NCBI GenBank assembly: GCA_030549775.1
Contig: CM060178.1
Span: 71,470,556-71,534,555 of the forward strand
Direction: 5' to 3'
Length of the DNA: 64,000 nt
From: Tamarix chinensis
Lineage: Eukaryota > Streptophyta > Magnoliopsida > Caryophyllales > Tamaricaceae
Part shown: one piece after another, positions 1 to 10,893 of the stretch
Layout of the letters: each line of letters opens with the position of its first letter
Numbering within the stretch: the stretch's first letter is position 1
Program-made: the position numbers and the translations under genes
Notes under the pieces: generated by a model
Database searches by the model: none
What the model saw: the letters and a program-made list of their open reading frames with translations, nothing else
What the model was told of the DNA's origin: nothing

Positions 1-388
1 ACATCAGGAGGAGCAGAGTGATAGCTGGGCTAAGTCAATCTCTAGAGTGACGTGGCCGTTTTCCTTTTTAAATTTATGACTCGTGTTGTTTTATTATGTT
101 TGAGTTGCAGAAACAATTTTAATTATGTTATTTAGTTATTGTCTGGAAAAACAAATAGCTAGTATTTTGAATTAAATAAGACTTGCGTGTACTCTGATTC
201 TCATTTTTATAAATTTGGATTATTAATGGTATTATTAATAGTATTTTCTTAGGCTTAACACTTGATACCGAAAATGGTAGGAGTGAACCGGGCCGGTACT
301 AAGTGTGGCGGTAACATCCCCAGAACTTTACGATTTTAATTTATAAGTATTGTGTTTAAAAAAATGTGTAAATTTTGGGGTTGTTACA
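1..388 (+). repeat. 3' part of a Ty3/gypsy LTR (plus orientation), cut by the window edge
   Basis: The segment ends in TTGTTACA directly before a primer-binding site. Its block at about 255-325 (TACCG, GGTAGGAGTGAACC, GGTACTAAGTGTGGCGGTAACATCCCC) is the reverse complement of the opening of the three LTRs that begin at 7005, 10894 and 20208. It is therefore the downstream end of an LTR from the same large-LTR chromovirus superfamily, in the opposite orientation. The rest of the LTR lies to the left of the window. Confidence 0.85.
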
Positions 389-403
389 AGTTGATATCAG
401 AGC
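389..403 (+). other. tRNA primer-binding site (PBS)
   Basis: TTGATATCAGAGC follows the LTR end after two bases. It differs by one or two bases from TGGTATCAGAGC, the sequence complementary to the 3' end of initiator tRNA-Met used by many plant LTR retrotransposons. It primes minus-strand DNA synthesis. Confidence 0.8.
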
Positions 404-641
404 GGTTGGTCTCATCGACCACGTTCGCTTTTAAAAATAAAGTTGATTTTGGAAGTCTTGACTATGTTTTGAAAGGATTTCCTGCTTAAACTGAAATCGT
501 TCAGTTTTACAATTTTTGGAGCCCGGCCATGGTGAGGAGTACAGGGGTAGATTAGGGTTTTATTTTAGAAATAGGAAATCGGGTTAAATTAATCTTGAAC
601 TAGTGGGTTCGCTTCTAAACGTTCTTATTTGTTGCAGCAAA

Positions 642-782
642 ATGGCATCCAATGGTAGAATCAACCGCCTAGAGGAAGCAATCACCACATTCTTAGAGTT
701 CACCCAGCGGTCTCAGGGCGCTGGGGAAGACTGGTTGAGGAGGGTCACCGGACATCGCCCTCCAACTTGCTCAAGGTTACAA
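642..782 (+). pseudogene. gag start of a chromovirus, truncated
   Basis: An ATG at 642 opens a frame starting MASNGRINRLEEAITTFLEF. It matches, with few changes, the gag start of the nested element on the minus strand (ATG at 19955, MAANGRINRLEEAV). It continues about 47 codons and ends at a stop where homology to gag also ends, at about 780. Gag would form the capsid; here only its N-terminus is left. The sequence beyond belongs to another repeat, so a deletion or insertion removed the rest. The longer frame starting at 603 has no ATG and is not the real start. Confidence 0.75.
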
Positions 783-2026
783 TAACACTTAGCAACCAAA
801 AACCCTAGACTACGATAAGTATCCTTATAATAATAACTCAAGTCTCTAAGCATGCAAATCTTATCTTGCCTCTTTCAAAAGCTCAAAAAATTTACCTAAG
901 AAATCATAACAAAACACCATTAGGATTAAACCACATAATTAAGCAAAAGTTATAGGAATGGATGGGTGAAGGAATGGAGGAAAAACTAACAAACTAAGGT
1001 GAGTGTTTGGGAAATTTTGAGTAACCAAATGGGGAGGAATGGTGGGTTGTACCAAGTGAAAGAATGGAGTAATGACTATTGGTATCATGGCTAGGGAGTG
1101 TGAACTGGTGGATGTGGCCGAAGGATGTTGGTGTGCACTGGCAGGAATGGATGAAGCAAGGTGGTGTGTGCCAATTAGTTTGGCTAAAGCAAAGGGTGTG
1201 CACAAGTTGGTTTGGCCAAAAGGTGATGGTGTGGTATGGTTGGTGTAGTCGAATAGTGGGGGTTGTGTTTGATTATTGTTGTTGTAGCTAAAGAAAGAAA
1301 AGGAGGGAGATATTTGCGATGAGTTTAGCTGAAAGGTGGGGTGGTGCACCAAATGTTTTGGTTGTTGGTTAGGGGGAAGGTTTAATGGAAGTCACTGATG
1401 GGGAGGGTGGTGTTTTGGTGAGGGTTGCCAACGGAAGGTTGTGTGGTTGTTTTTGGCGACAACAAGGAGGAAGGAAAGGTAAGGAGTAAGGAGGCACTTG
1501 GTGGTGGAGTTTTTATAGAAAATGAAGGGAGAGAAGAGATAGTTGGGGAGAATTCATTGCTGGGTATATATATAAATATACATGCATGCATAGATGGGGA
1601 GAAGGGGATAATGTGATCAGGTGAGATTTTCAACCCTAAACCACAACCGTAAGAGTTGGGAGTGGCTTAGAAGGTGATGGGAGTTATGGGGCATGGTAGG
1701 CATTATCCAAGGGTAATGTTTTACTCAGGGAGAAGGGGAAATTGAAAAGGGGTCGGACGAAAAAAAGAAAAATGGAGAAAGAAGAGAAAAGGGAAAGGGG
1801 AAAAAAAGAGAGAGAAGATAATAGGTTTGGTTTTTAAATTAGAATAAGGTTAATATAATTTAGGTTAGGATATTAGGATAGTTTAATGTTTGATAAATTG
1901 GTATTAGGTAAAAGTTCTAGAGTTAGAAAATTAGGTTAAGGTAGAAATATTAATTTCTTGATATTAGGATTAGCTTACAATATAAATCACTTGGGATTAG
2001 GTTTAACTAAATTTTAGGATATTACA
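783..2026 (-). repeat. Probable truncated large-LTR fragment (minus orientation)
   Basis: The segment has the same compositional order as the distal part of the solo LTR at 7005-25332: AT-rich lead, then a G- and GA-rich tract (about 940-1820), then AT-rich sequence ending TTTTAGGATATTACA at 2026, compared with TTTTGGGAGATTACA at 25332. A TATA-like CTATAAAAAC lies on the minus strand at about 1509-1518. The left boundary is not defined. Open frames here lack support as genes. Confidence 0.45.
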
Positions 2027-2925
2027 CTTATCTCATAAGCAAGAATTAATTTTAAATTCATGTAAGCATACGATTAAAATATGTTATTAGTTTCTACTTG
2101 TTTATTATTATGAATATTTGATGTTGTGTTCTTATGCGAAAGAATCAATAAAATTAGAATATTGTTGATAAATAAGTATGTCTGCAGTAAAATTAAGAAA
2201 AAATAAGTAAATTTTATAGAATAATATATTTTTAAAAGCTTTTAAATAAATAATAAGAGATTTTCACTTATTATTATTATTATTATTATTATCATAACTA
2301 GTTAATATCGAATTTGATCCTATCGAGTTAGGTTAATTTCTAGTCAGATTGATGATGGATTATGGATTTGGTTTGGATCATATTATGTCAGTTTGGATCG
2401 GGATGGAATATATTGATATATTTTTTAGATTATATTGATTCATATGATAGAGATAGGGTCAATTTTTATTAACCCTACTTGTCAATAGCTTGATTGACTT
2501 TGGTGAATATATGTCGAGAGCCAACACCAATAATGTCCTCTACATGCTTTTTGAATGGCAATATAATTTTAGATTTATAAAGGATGCATAAAGGTAAGTA
2601 CAAATTACTATATAGGTGGCGGTACCATAAAGGTGTTATAATACCAATTGAGGGGGAGGGGGATTTGAACTTGGGACCTCTAATACATAAAACCTATTTT
2701 ATGCATCATACATCTATATGCACATATTTGTTATATATAGTATCTATGTCATCATCTCTCTTGTAGTCTTCTTTGATACTACTCAAATCAAGATATCAAC
2801 ATAAATCCACTACTGAACCTTCAATTAGGAATTCCACCCAAATTTTTTTAAAAAAAATAACAAAAAGATAAACGTATAGGCAATAACCACATTTGTTGAC
2901 TTTAATTTCTAAGGCATACAACTAT
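2027..2925. other. No gene seen; AT-rich spacer with a short ATT repeat
   Basis: About 900 bp with stops in all frames. A (TTA)n microsatellite lies at about 2267-2292. No tRNA, splice-supported exon or transposon terminus was recognised. It may be the decayed 5' part of the Ty3/gypsy element that becomes recognisable near 2930. Confidence 0.4.
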
Positions 2926-2929
2926 TATC

Positions 2930-3540
2930 TTCTTCAATTTTTGACTCACACCCATATGAGGAAAATCCTAAATTTTAGCCTTTTGAGGAAGCTTCTAGTG
3001 AATCTAAGGAAGAAGAGAGTGCTTGTTATATTTCAGAGAGAGTATTTAAAGCACAAGCTACTAAGCAACCTACTCAGAGAGAGAAGATATTTAAAACAAA
3101 AGGGAGAGTAGGAGATACAGCTTGTCATAGTATCATTGATATTGGATCTTGTACCAACATAGCCAATGAGATGATAGTTAAGGATTTAGGGTTAAAAACT
3201 AAACCGCATCCAAAGCCTTATTTTTTTCAATGGTTGAATGAGGATAAGGGAGTTAAGGTAATAAAGCAAACCCTAGTATCATTCAAAATCAGTAACTACT
3301 ATGATGAGATGCTATAAGATGTTTTACCTATGGATGAATGTGGAATATTATTAGGTATACCATATTAGTATGACATAAATGCTATTTATAATAGTATTAC
3401 TAATGAATATCTAGTTGAGAAGGATAAAAAGAAGCATAAACTTAAATGTTCTAAAAGTGATAATGAGAGCATAGTCGAGAATAACAAGAGTTTATTCTTA
3501 CATGAAAAAGATATGGTCAAATGTATTCAAGAAGAAGTAA
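2930..3540 (+). pseudogene. Gag tail and retropepsin-like protease fragment
   Basis: After an acidic, lysine-rich stretch (gag C-terminus), the frame from about 3115 reads CHSIIDIGSCTNIANEMIV, the usual context of the retropepsin active site in plant Ty3/gypsy elements, followed by HPKPYFFQWLNEDKG and, after a stop, the ILLGIPY flap/C-terminal region. The family normally has an Asp-X-Gly with small residues; D-I-G is present here. In-frame stops at about 3316 and 3367 show it is dead. It ends at 3540, where the Cassandra element begins. Confidence 0.65.
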
Positions 3541-3542
3541 GG

Positions 3543-3848
3543 TGTAATACCCCTAATTGAGCGGAGTGTTATAAGGATTGATCTAAATACTTATATCAAC
3601 AATGTATCCTATTTTTTTGGTCATTTGTCCTAAGAACTCTGCAGTTAAGCACGTTAGCCATGGAGCAATTTTTAGGATGGATGACCCTCATGGGAAGTTT
3701 TTAAAAATTTTATGAAAAATTCTCGGAAAGTGCATGAGTGAGGACAAAGCACGTTGAAATGACTCATGCTAATATGTGGGGTCAACCAATCAATCCAAAA
3801 GTGCTCTAAGGTATCCCTCATATGGTTATATCTACTCGGGGTGTTACA
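3543..3848 (+). repeat. Cassandra 5' LTR
   Basis: 306 bp, TGTAATACCCC to GGGGTGTTACA, with terminal inverted similarity. It contains a 5S-like block at about 3601-3698 (see the ncRNA-like entry at 4051). It aligns along its length with 3992-4296 with scattered base changes. Confidence 0.88.
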
Positions 3849-3991
3849 AATGGCATCAAAGAAAAACCGTGAATGTGAGTTTAACTTGAATGAGCTAGTC
3901 AACCACCTCACTAGACGATTCTTGGGATAAACTATATTGAGACAATGGTTGAGGCACAATGAGGACGTTGTGTTCTTTGAGTGGGGATAAA

Positions 3992-4296
3992 TGTAATACC
4001 TCAAATTGAGCGGAGTGTTATAAGGATTGATCTAGCTACTTATATCAATATGGTATACCATCTTTTTGGTAATTCTATCCTAAGAACTTTGCAGTTAAGC
4101 GTGTTGGTTGTGGAAATTTTTTTAAGATGGGTGACCCTCCTGAAAGGTTTTGGAATTTTTTTAAAAATTTCTCAGGAAGCGTGTGAGTGAGGATAAAGCA
4201 TGCTAAAAGGTCTCGCCTTGATCTGTGAGGCCAACCAGTCAATTAGAAGTGCTTCAAGGTATCACTTGCGTGGTCATATCAACTCAGGGAGTTATA
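3992..4296 (+). repeat. Cassandra 3' LTR
   Basis: 305 bp, TGTAATACCTC to GGGAGTTATA. It is the partner of 3543-3848. The last base pair has decayed from CA to TA. Confidence 0.88.
4051..4150 (+). ncRNA. 5S rRNA-derived block inside the Cassandra LTR (not a functional 5S gene)
   Basis: AGTTAAGCGTGTTGG and AGATGGGTGACCCTCCTG match the A-box and C-box regions of plant 5S rRNA in order and roughly the right spacing. The partner LTR has the same at 3601-3698 (AGTTAAGCACGTTAG, GGATGGATGACCCTCATGGG). These are the internal RNA polymerase III control regions. The central part is diverged, so this is a promoter-bearing relic and not ribosomal RNA. Confidence 0.85.
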
Positions 4297-4369
4297 AAAG
4301 GTGTTATGATGTGGTCATGAAATTATCTCTACAAGGAGAGAGAGATAATGATAATCCTTAATTAGATAA

Positions 4370-4620
4370 ACTTCTAAATGACTCATGATATTTTTTCTAA
4401 TAAATTACCGCCTAGATTGCTACCTAAGAGGAGAATAGAACATGTCATAGATTTAATTCATGGTGTTTCCTTAATTAATATGCCTTCATATCAATGTAAT
4501 CCAAAGGATGCTAAGGAGTTAGAAAAATAAATACGAGAGCTCATAGGAGAAGGGTATGTGAAGGGAATCACAAGTCCATGTTATGTACTTTCATTAATTT
4601 TTTCTAAATGACATGTTTTA
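4370..4620 (+). pseudogene. Reverse transcriptase N-terminal fragment (Ty3/gypsy)
   Basis: The translated pieces include LPPRRRIEH-like, YQCNPKDAKELEK and IRELIGEGYVKGITSP, which correspond in order to the segment before the first RT catalytic motif in Ty3/gypsy polyproteins. There are in-frame stops. RT motifs with the catalytic aspartates are not found; the next recognisable sequence is already near the integrase, so RT palm and RNase H are deleted. Confidence 0.6.
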
Positions 4621-4779
4621 GCCTGTAGATCCATGATATTAGTCATGTTAGATATTAGGTTATTGGGATTTGAGATGTTAAAGGCATTTTATGATAAGGA
4701 TGAAGATTGTGTTGGCATCTATAATATGTACACAAAGAATGGTAGTTGTGGTAATAGTTTACTATAAGATGGCTATCTC

Positions 4780-5512
4780 TTCAAAATTAATAAGTTATGT
4801 ATACCTCATTCTAGTGTACATGATTTACTTATTAAATAAGTATATGAAGAAGGTATAGCTCGCCATTTTGGAGTTCATAAGACCATGGGGATACTATAAG
4901 AAAACTTCTATTGGCCATAGATGATAAAACTAGTACATAAAATTATAGGAAGATGTATAACTTGTCAAAAAAGTAAAAGTTTCTTCCATAAGGATTTGTA
5001 TACTCCTTTACCAGTACTTGATCAACCTTGAAAAAGTGTTAACATGGATTTCATTTTGGGATTATCGAGGATGTAAAGGGCTAAAGATTTTATTCTTGTA
5101 GTAGTGGATAGATTTTTGAAAATTGTACATTTTATACCTTGCAACAAGACTGATAATGCACCTCATATAGTAGACTTATATTTCCAAGAAATAGTGAGGT
5201 TACATGGAGTTCCCAAAAGTATAGTATCGAATATAGATGTAAAATTCTTAAGATACTTATGGAAGACACTTTTGCACATGTTAGGTACTAAATTGTTGTT
5301 TAGTACTTCTCATCATCCATAAACGGATGGTTAAATTGAAGTGACTAATAGAACTCTAGGTACTTTGCTACAAGAGCTTGTGAACAAAAGTATCAAAGAT
5401 TGAGATATAAAGCTTGTACATGATGAGTTTGCATACAATAGGAGTCCTTCTAGTACAACTCAAACAAGTTCTTTTGATGTTGTCTATGGGGTTAATCCAT
5501 ATCTAATGGAAA
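4780..5512 (+). pseudogene. Integrase fragment: zinc-binding region and catalytic core (Ty3/gypsy)
   Basis: About 4860-4975 encodes the HHCC-type zinc region (ARHFGVHKT then CITCQKSK). The core follows: [15 protein letters not shown] at about 5098 with the first catalytic Asp, [12 protein letters not shown] at about 5205 where the second Asp is replaced by Asn, then HHP, a stop in place of Gln, and TDG at about 5320. The frame continues to the region before the C-terminal domain (YGVNPYLMET at about 5490), where the next insertion starts. The lost residue and several stops make it inactive. Confidence 0.75.
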
Positions 5513-5514
5513 CC

Positions 5515-6370
5515 TGTAAGGGTTTCTCAAAAATTTTTACGGATTGAAGTATAATCGAGTGCGGGGTTCGATTCTCCGAGATCAGCCTAAGGATTTCTCC
5601 AAAGGAAGATCCAAGAACTCAGAGCGTAGTATTACAACGGCTATTGAAGTTGAGAAGTAAGAAAGATCAATAACAGATCGAAGAGAAGAATCAGAAGAGT
5701 ACAAGCAAGAAGATCACAAGAGAGAGCGAGAGAGACTTGAGAGAGAGAGAGAGAGAGAGCAGAGTGGAAGAAAATTCCAGACTAAAATTTCATTCGACCA
5801 AAAGTCTCGGTATATACGATATTAGGCCATATTTATATGGCGTACAAATACAGCAAGGGACATACAAAATACACATCGCAGGCCTATCAAATACATACAC
5901 ACTCAGCCCAAGATTCCAGCCCAAACAATCAGCCGAAATAAAACAAAAGGGTCGACGGCTGGATCAAGCAAAACAACCCAAAAGAATTACAAGCTTACAT
6001 GCCCCAAAATACAAGGAAAGAATAATACAATTAATTCCCATAAGATAAAAATAATTTAGCTAATCATGGTTACTAAGGGATGATTAACCCATAGTCCAAC
6101 TAACCCATTTAATTATGGGTTGGGTGGCGGGTCATATAGCCAACTTAATCTCCATTAGCCAATTTTGCCGGCGAATGCATCACATGGGATTTCCTAACTT
6201 AAAATAAATTTCTGCAACAAATCCTCGGCAGCTACAACAAACTTTAAGTCCATTCTCCATGTGCTGCATTAATTTCCCTAATTAAGCACACAATAAGAAA
6301 AACAATTATAAGCACAAAATGATTTATAATAATTAGCAGAATTAATTAAATATAAATTTTGGAGATTCAT
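5515..6370. repeat. Unclassified insertion in the integrase tail, possibly a solo LTR
   Basis: Homology to integrase stops at about 5512 and resumes at about 6430, so roughly 860-900 bp were inserted. The segment begins TGTAAGGGTTTCTC and may end near AAATTTTGGAGATTCA; these ends are loosely inverted. A matching target duplication was not found. It contains a (GA)n tract at 5721-5762. A tRNA T-arm-like GGGGTTCGATTCTCC lies at about 5571-5585, but no convincing A box or full tRNA fold precedes it. The 103-residue frame at 5737-6048 does not resemble a known protein. Confidence 0.4.
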
Positions 6371-6429
6371 ATCAATATCTATCCATTGATATGTTATCAT
6401 ATAATTATGATGTTAATAAAAGAATCATA

Positions 6430-6770
6430 TTCTTTAATAAACTTCATCAACAAATTAAAGACAACATTGAAAAATCAAATGCTAAACACCAAGTAGAAAC
6501 AAATAAAAATAGAATTCAACAAGCATTTAACCAGGAGATTTGGTATGGTTACATTTAAGAAAAGAAAGATTTCTAAACTTAAAAAATAATAAACTAATGT
6601 TAAAAGCTGATGGTCCATTCAAAATCTATAGAAAATTTAGAAATAATGTGTATGAACTTGAATTGCCTAAATAATATGAAGGAGTATCTAGGACTTTTAA
6701 TATTAGTGACGTATCTCTTTATTATAGTAATGCTATTTTGAGGAAAATTATTCTTTACAAAGGAAAATGA
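6430..6770 (+). pseudogene. Integrase C-terminal fragment (Ty3/gypsy)
   Basis: Pieces in two or three frames read FNKLHQQIKDNIEKSNAKH, then a run equivalent to the GDLVWVHLRKERF segment of plant integrases (here with a stop), then ADGPFKIYRKFRNNVYELE and a TFNISDVSLYY-like end. This is the GPF/Y domain of chromovirus-type integrases. No chromodomain was recognised after it. It finishes about 230 bp before the solo LTR at 7005. Confidence 0.65.
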
Positions 6771-6999
6771 TGCATGAGCATCTCTAAAACACTCTCAATC
6801 TTCTTCTTAAAATTATAAAGAATAAGAAGAATTAGCATACTTGAAGATGGAACCCATTGCGATTGAAAATTCTCATGCTTTTAATGCTTTGTCTTCTTCA
6901 TGTTGATTGAAGATCTTTGATGTACAAGGAAATGATAATGGATTAAAAAGGTTACAAAGCACAAGGAATAACAAGGCTATAATATTATAAAGTTGAATT

Positions 7000-7004
7000 A
7001 TATA
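7000..7004. repeat. Target-site duplication ATATA, left copy
   Basis: ATATA lies immediately left of the solo LTR and is repeated immediately right of it at 25333-25337. The surrounding sequence is AT-rich, so chance agreement is more likely than for a GC-containing word, but its position at both TG/CA boundaries supports it. Confidence 0.7.
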
Positions 7005-8879
7005 TGTAACATCCCCAAAATTCATTATTAAAAAAATTTGTTTTATTTAAAAGGAATAGCGAAAGAAAAAAATACAAACTGTGAATTCTAGGGATATTAC
7101 CGCCACATTAAGTACTAGACCGGTTCAATCTTACCGTTTTAGTACCAAGTGCTAAGGCTAAAAGTGTAAAAATACAATTTATGAGAACTCAAACCATAAT
7201 TAAATCCAAGTAGCTTAGTAAAAAATTTATAAGAATAGAATCCACCAATAGTGGTTATAAAAATACAAATTACATTTAAACTAGAGTTAAAAGAGAGAAA
7301 GAGGGAAACCCTAAAAGTCTAGATAATTTTCTTATGCTCTTTCCAGTTGCCCACTTGAGTAGCACTTGAAATAGAGCTACAAGGGACACTGCCCATTGAA
7401 TAGGCAAAGGCCCCACAAATGGAATCCTTTAGGACTATGGTACTAAGTAATCCTTTAAAACACACTAAAAATCAAGCCTGCATTGCAACACATGATACAT
7501 AGCTATATACATATATGATATGGAATGCATATACAACATTCACATACTTAATAAGTCCATCAACTGTTAACACGCCAAAATGTAGAATCGTTACTTCTGG
7601 GCCTTAAGCCGTTAGTCCATCATTAGTCAACCATCTCTTGGATTTTATATCCATGTGAGTGTGGGAACCCCACTATTATAGATGGTGGACTGAAATACAT
7701 ACAGTGCAGAACGATCCTGACCACTATTATTTTCCAATGGAATTTTTTCCAGGACAGAACGCTCCTGGCCACTATTATTCGCTGGTGGATCGGTCTAGTC
7801 CCAACTCACATGGTGCTTCACTGTAATTACTTTGCGGCTTTCCCATGTCTTATCGTTATTACGTTCAGTTTGTTGAGCACAGAATCCCCCACTATTATAG
7901 CCGGTGGACCGGAAATCATGCAGGGCAAAACACTCCTGGCCACTATGATTCGCCGATAGACCAGTTTGGGTACGACTTAACAATCTTTCTCTTTAAACGA
8001 TTAGTGTCTTATTCATATCTTATTCGAAATTATTTCACCCTTGATATGCATGTCTACTTCTATCCTCCCGAGAGGGCCTGTCCCATATCTTGAGACTCTT
8101 GTGCCTCTTATCACACCCCGATGTCCATTCCTTCTTCCATTTACTCATAACGAAAACCCAACTCCTAAAGGTGTGGGTTAAGGCCCATCACCTTATGACA
8201 TTCAAATTCTCTCACTACCACTCTCTAGGGTTTTTCCCTTAAAACCCTAATTAGACCTATGTGGCCCAACCTTTCTTTTATCGTCCAACCTCATCTCATT
8301 TAGATTCAACCCAAATCCTATCACTCTACTCACCAATTATACATATGACCATGAAACCCTAGTTGACCACTCAAATCCCTAGCAACTTTCTTACATAAAG
8401 ATCATCCCCTATACAAACCCTAGAAATTTCCCATACAAGATTCACATCACTCGCTCATTTTGATCATAAGCTCCTTTTATTTTCCTCCTCATGAATCATG
8501 AGATAATTAGGTCAATTTTATCTCCCTTAAATCAACTCACTTCCCTTATTTTCCTTTTTATCCTTTCATCTCATAACATATTATTAAACTTCCTAGCATG
8601 CATGTTCTAGAGGGTCACGTCATATAACATCGTAAGCACAACACGTATCATCATGGTACACATGCCATAAGAAATTTACATATGTATATCTCCACTCCAA
8701 GTTGCGCTACAAGTAATTATTAATTATAATCATAAAGTACACAATATGGCATAACACATGGCACATAACACACATAATTATTCTTAGCCACATCCTTACT
8801 CAGTTTAGGTTACCAAGTTATCTCCCACACTTACTAGGTCACCAATCACCCTCCATAATTGTTACACTTATCATATTTC

Positions 8880-9590
8880 CCAGTTGGTTGGTTAGATTAC
8901 CAAATTACCTTTCTCCTTTATGATAATTGCCAAATTACCCTTTAGTTGGTTAAATTACCAAATCACCCTTCTTCATTATCATAATTATCAATTTACCCTT
9001 CCCCATTATCATAATTACCAAATTACCTTTTAGTTGGTTAGATTACTAATTTACCCTTCTCCATTATCATAATTACCAAACTACCCTCCTCCATTATCAA
9101 AATTACCAAATTACCCTTTAGTTGGTTAAATTACCAACTTGCCATTCTTCATTATCATAATTACCGATTTACCCTTCTCCATTATCAAAATCACCAAATT
9201 ACCCTTTAATTGGTTAAATTACCAAATTGCCCTTCTCCATTTTCATAATTACCCTTTTATCATTCTACATTATTATAACTACCATTTTACCCTTTTCCAT
9301 TATTATAATTATCTTTTTTTTTATCATTCTACATTATTATATTTACCATTTTACCCTTTTCCATTATTATAATTATCTTTTTTATCATTCTACATTATTA
9401 TATTTACCATTTTACCCTTCTCCATTATTATAATTATCATCTTTCCCTTTTACTTGCAAATCACCATTTTTCCTTTACTTCCAAAATTACCATAATACCC
9501 TTTTTACTTACAAATTACTATTTTACCCTTTACTTCTAAAATTACCATAATACCCTTTTACTTGCAATTTACCATTTTACCCTTTTATTA
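8880..9590. repeat. Degenerate minisatellite with ACCAAATTACCC-type units
   Basis: About 20 imperfect copies of a roughly 30-bp unit alternate two versions: one with CAAATTACCCTTCTCCATTATCATAATTAC and one with CCCTTTAGTTGGTTAAATTAC. Copies shorten and become TTTACC-rich after 9240. It lies inside the solo LTR. Frames at 9139-9433 are artefacts of this repeat. Confidence 0.8.
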
Positions 9591-10888
9591 CACCACTTTT
9601 ATTAAGTTATCATCACTATATGAATATTAATATTAATACTCCATTATCATCATCTAATTCTACCAATTATTATACTTCAACATAATACTCATTAACATCC
9701 ACACATATCAGGCCACACTCTTGCGTAAGACATATTACTAAAATGCCTCTAGGGATCACAATAATATTATTCATGCATTAGTGGTCACAATGACACAATA
9801 TAGCATGGATAAGTACTTATACTTAACATATTCTTGAATAACAAATCTCCTTCCTTAAGCATTTCTTCCATACATGGCATATAAGCTAGCATGCTTTCCT
9901 TTTTATCAATCAATATAAGAAACAACATATAATATACTAGATGATATATATATCATGCAAAATAACATATTAAAACCCAAATGTGCTAACATACGTTTAT
10001 TCGTGCATTTAAGTGGGGTTTAAATTACCTTAACTCCCACAAATCGAACTTGAAATGTATCCTGGTTAAAGATTCAAGCTTTGATTAGCAAAACAAATAC
10101 CTAAAAACAATGTCAATACTTATCATATTAGAAATAAGAAAACCAAAGCATAAGACTTTATAAAACTTAATTAATAAAATACTTAACTTAAGATATTATT
10201 ATACCTTAAAATCATTAACTAAAATAACCTAAAGGAAGGCAGCAAATCAACTACTCATGCAACATGAGCTGCATGCAAGACAAGGAAGAAAAAGGGGTTG
10301 AAGGTGGTATGAAAGGAAGAAGGGGTGCTAATTTCGGGTTAGGATTTTGGGGATAGAAAAAAGGGAAGGTGGGGGAGGATTTAAGGCAAGGGAAGGATGA
10401 AGAGGTGGAGAGGGGGTGTAGGTGGTGGTTGAGGATGGGTTGTTAGTGGCTAAAGGTGGAGGAAACATGGCGGTGAGGCTACGAAGGTGGTTTTTGAGGT
10501 GGAGGTGGTTGAGAAGGAAGGAAAAGGGAGAGGAAAATGAAGGGTGGCAAGGGTTAGTTTCGGCCAAAGGAGGTAAGGGGTGGTAGGGGAGGTTGCAGGG
10601 AGTGGGTTGGTGGCTTGGGAGGTGGCAGAGGTAGCGGGAAGGCGACTGAAGGAGGAGATGCAGGAAGGTTACCGAGAAAGAGGAGAAAGAAGAGAAAAAG
10701 AAGAGGGGAGGAAGAAGGGGGCTGTACGGTGGCTTGGGGATGTTGTGGTGGTGTGGGGATGAGGTAGAGGGTGGCGGGGGTGGTGCAGGTGGTTGGTGCG
10801 GCGGTGGAAGCTGCAAAGGGGGTGACGATGCAAAATAGGGGTGAAAATGATAAAGGGGAAGAAAAGGAGAGAAAAGGGATCGGGGGAG

Positions 10889-10893
10889 GGTAG
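10889..10893. repeat. Target-site duplication GGTAG, left copy
   Basis: GGTAG directly precedes TGTAACACCCC at 10894 and is repeated exactly at 24439-24443 directly after the CATTTCA end of the other LTR. This fixes both outer boundaries of the nested element to the base. Confidence 0.93.

Larger units (their letters stand above)
3543..4296 (+). mobile_element. Cassandra-type TRIM retrotransposon, complete (754 bp)
   Basis: Two direct repeats, 3543-3848 and 3992-4296, both start TGTAATACC and end GTTACA or GTTATA. Between them are only 143 bp: a PBS-like AATGGCATCAAAG right after the first LTR and a purine tract GAGTGGGGATAAA right before the second. Each LTR holds a 5S rRNA-like block, which is the defining mark of Cassandra terminal-repeat retrotransposons in miniature. 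The flanks TAAGG (3538-3542) and AAAGG (4297-4301) agree at four of five bases and are probably the target duplication. It encodes no protein and must have been mobilised by enzymes of other elements. Confidence 0.88.
2930..6770 (+). mobile_element. Decayed Ty3/gypsy internal region (gag end, PR, RT, IN) with two insertions
   Basis: Translated pieces on the plus strand follow the Ty3/gypsy order: gag tail and protease (about 2930-3540), N-terminal RT (about 4370-4620), integrase zinc domain and catalytic core (about 4780-5512), integrase C-terminal part (about 6430-6770). Frames are broken by many stops and most of RT/RNase H is deleted at about 4620-4780. It is interrupted by a Cassandra element and by a second insertion near 5515. 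Its protease differs clearly from that of the nested element, so it is a different lineage. No LTRs could be assigned with confidence. Confidence 0.75.

Noticed and set aside
4051..4150. A 5S ribosomal RNA gene
   Set aside because: Only the A-box and C-box regions match; the middle is diverged, and the block lies inside two LTRs of a Cassandra element.
9139..9433. Frames rich in Phe, Ile and Tyr that look like membrane proteins
   Set aside because: They are translations of the ACCAAATTACCC minisatellite.
8880..9590. A CRISPR-like array of regular repeats
   Set aside because: Units are degenerate, directly abutting and without unique spacers, and the genome is a plant nucleus.
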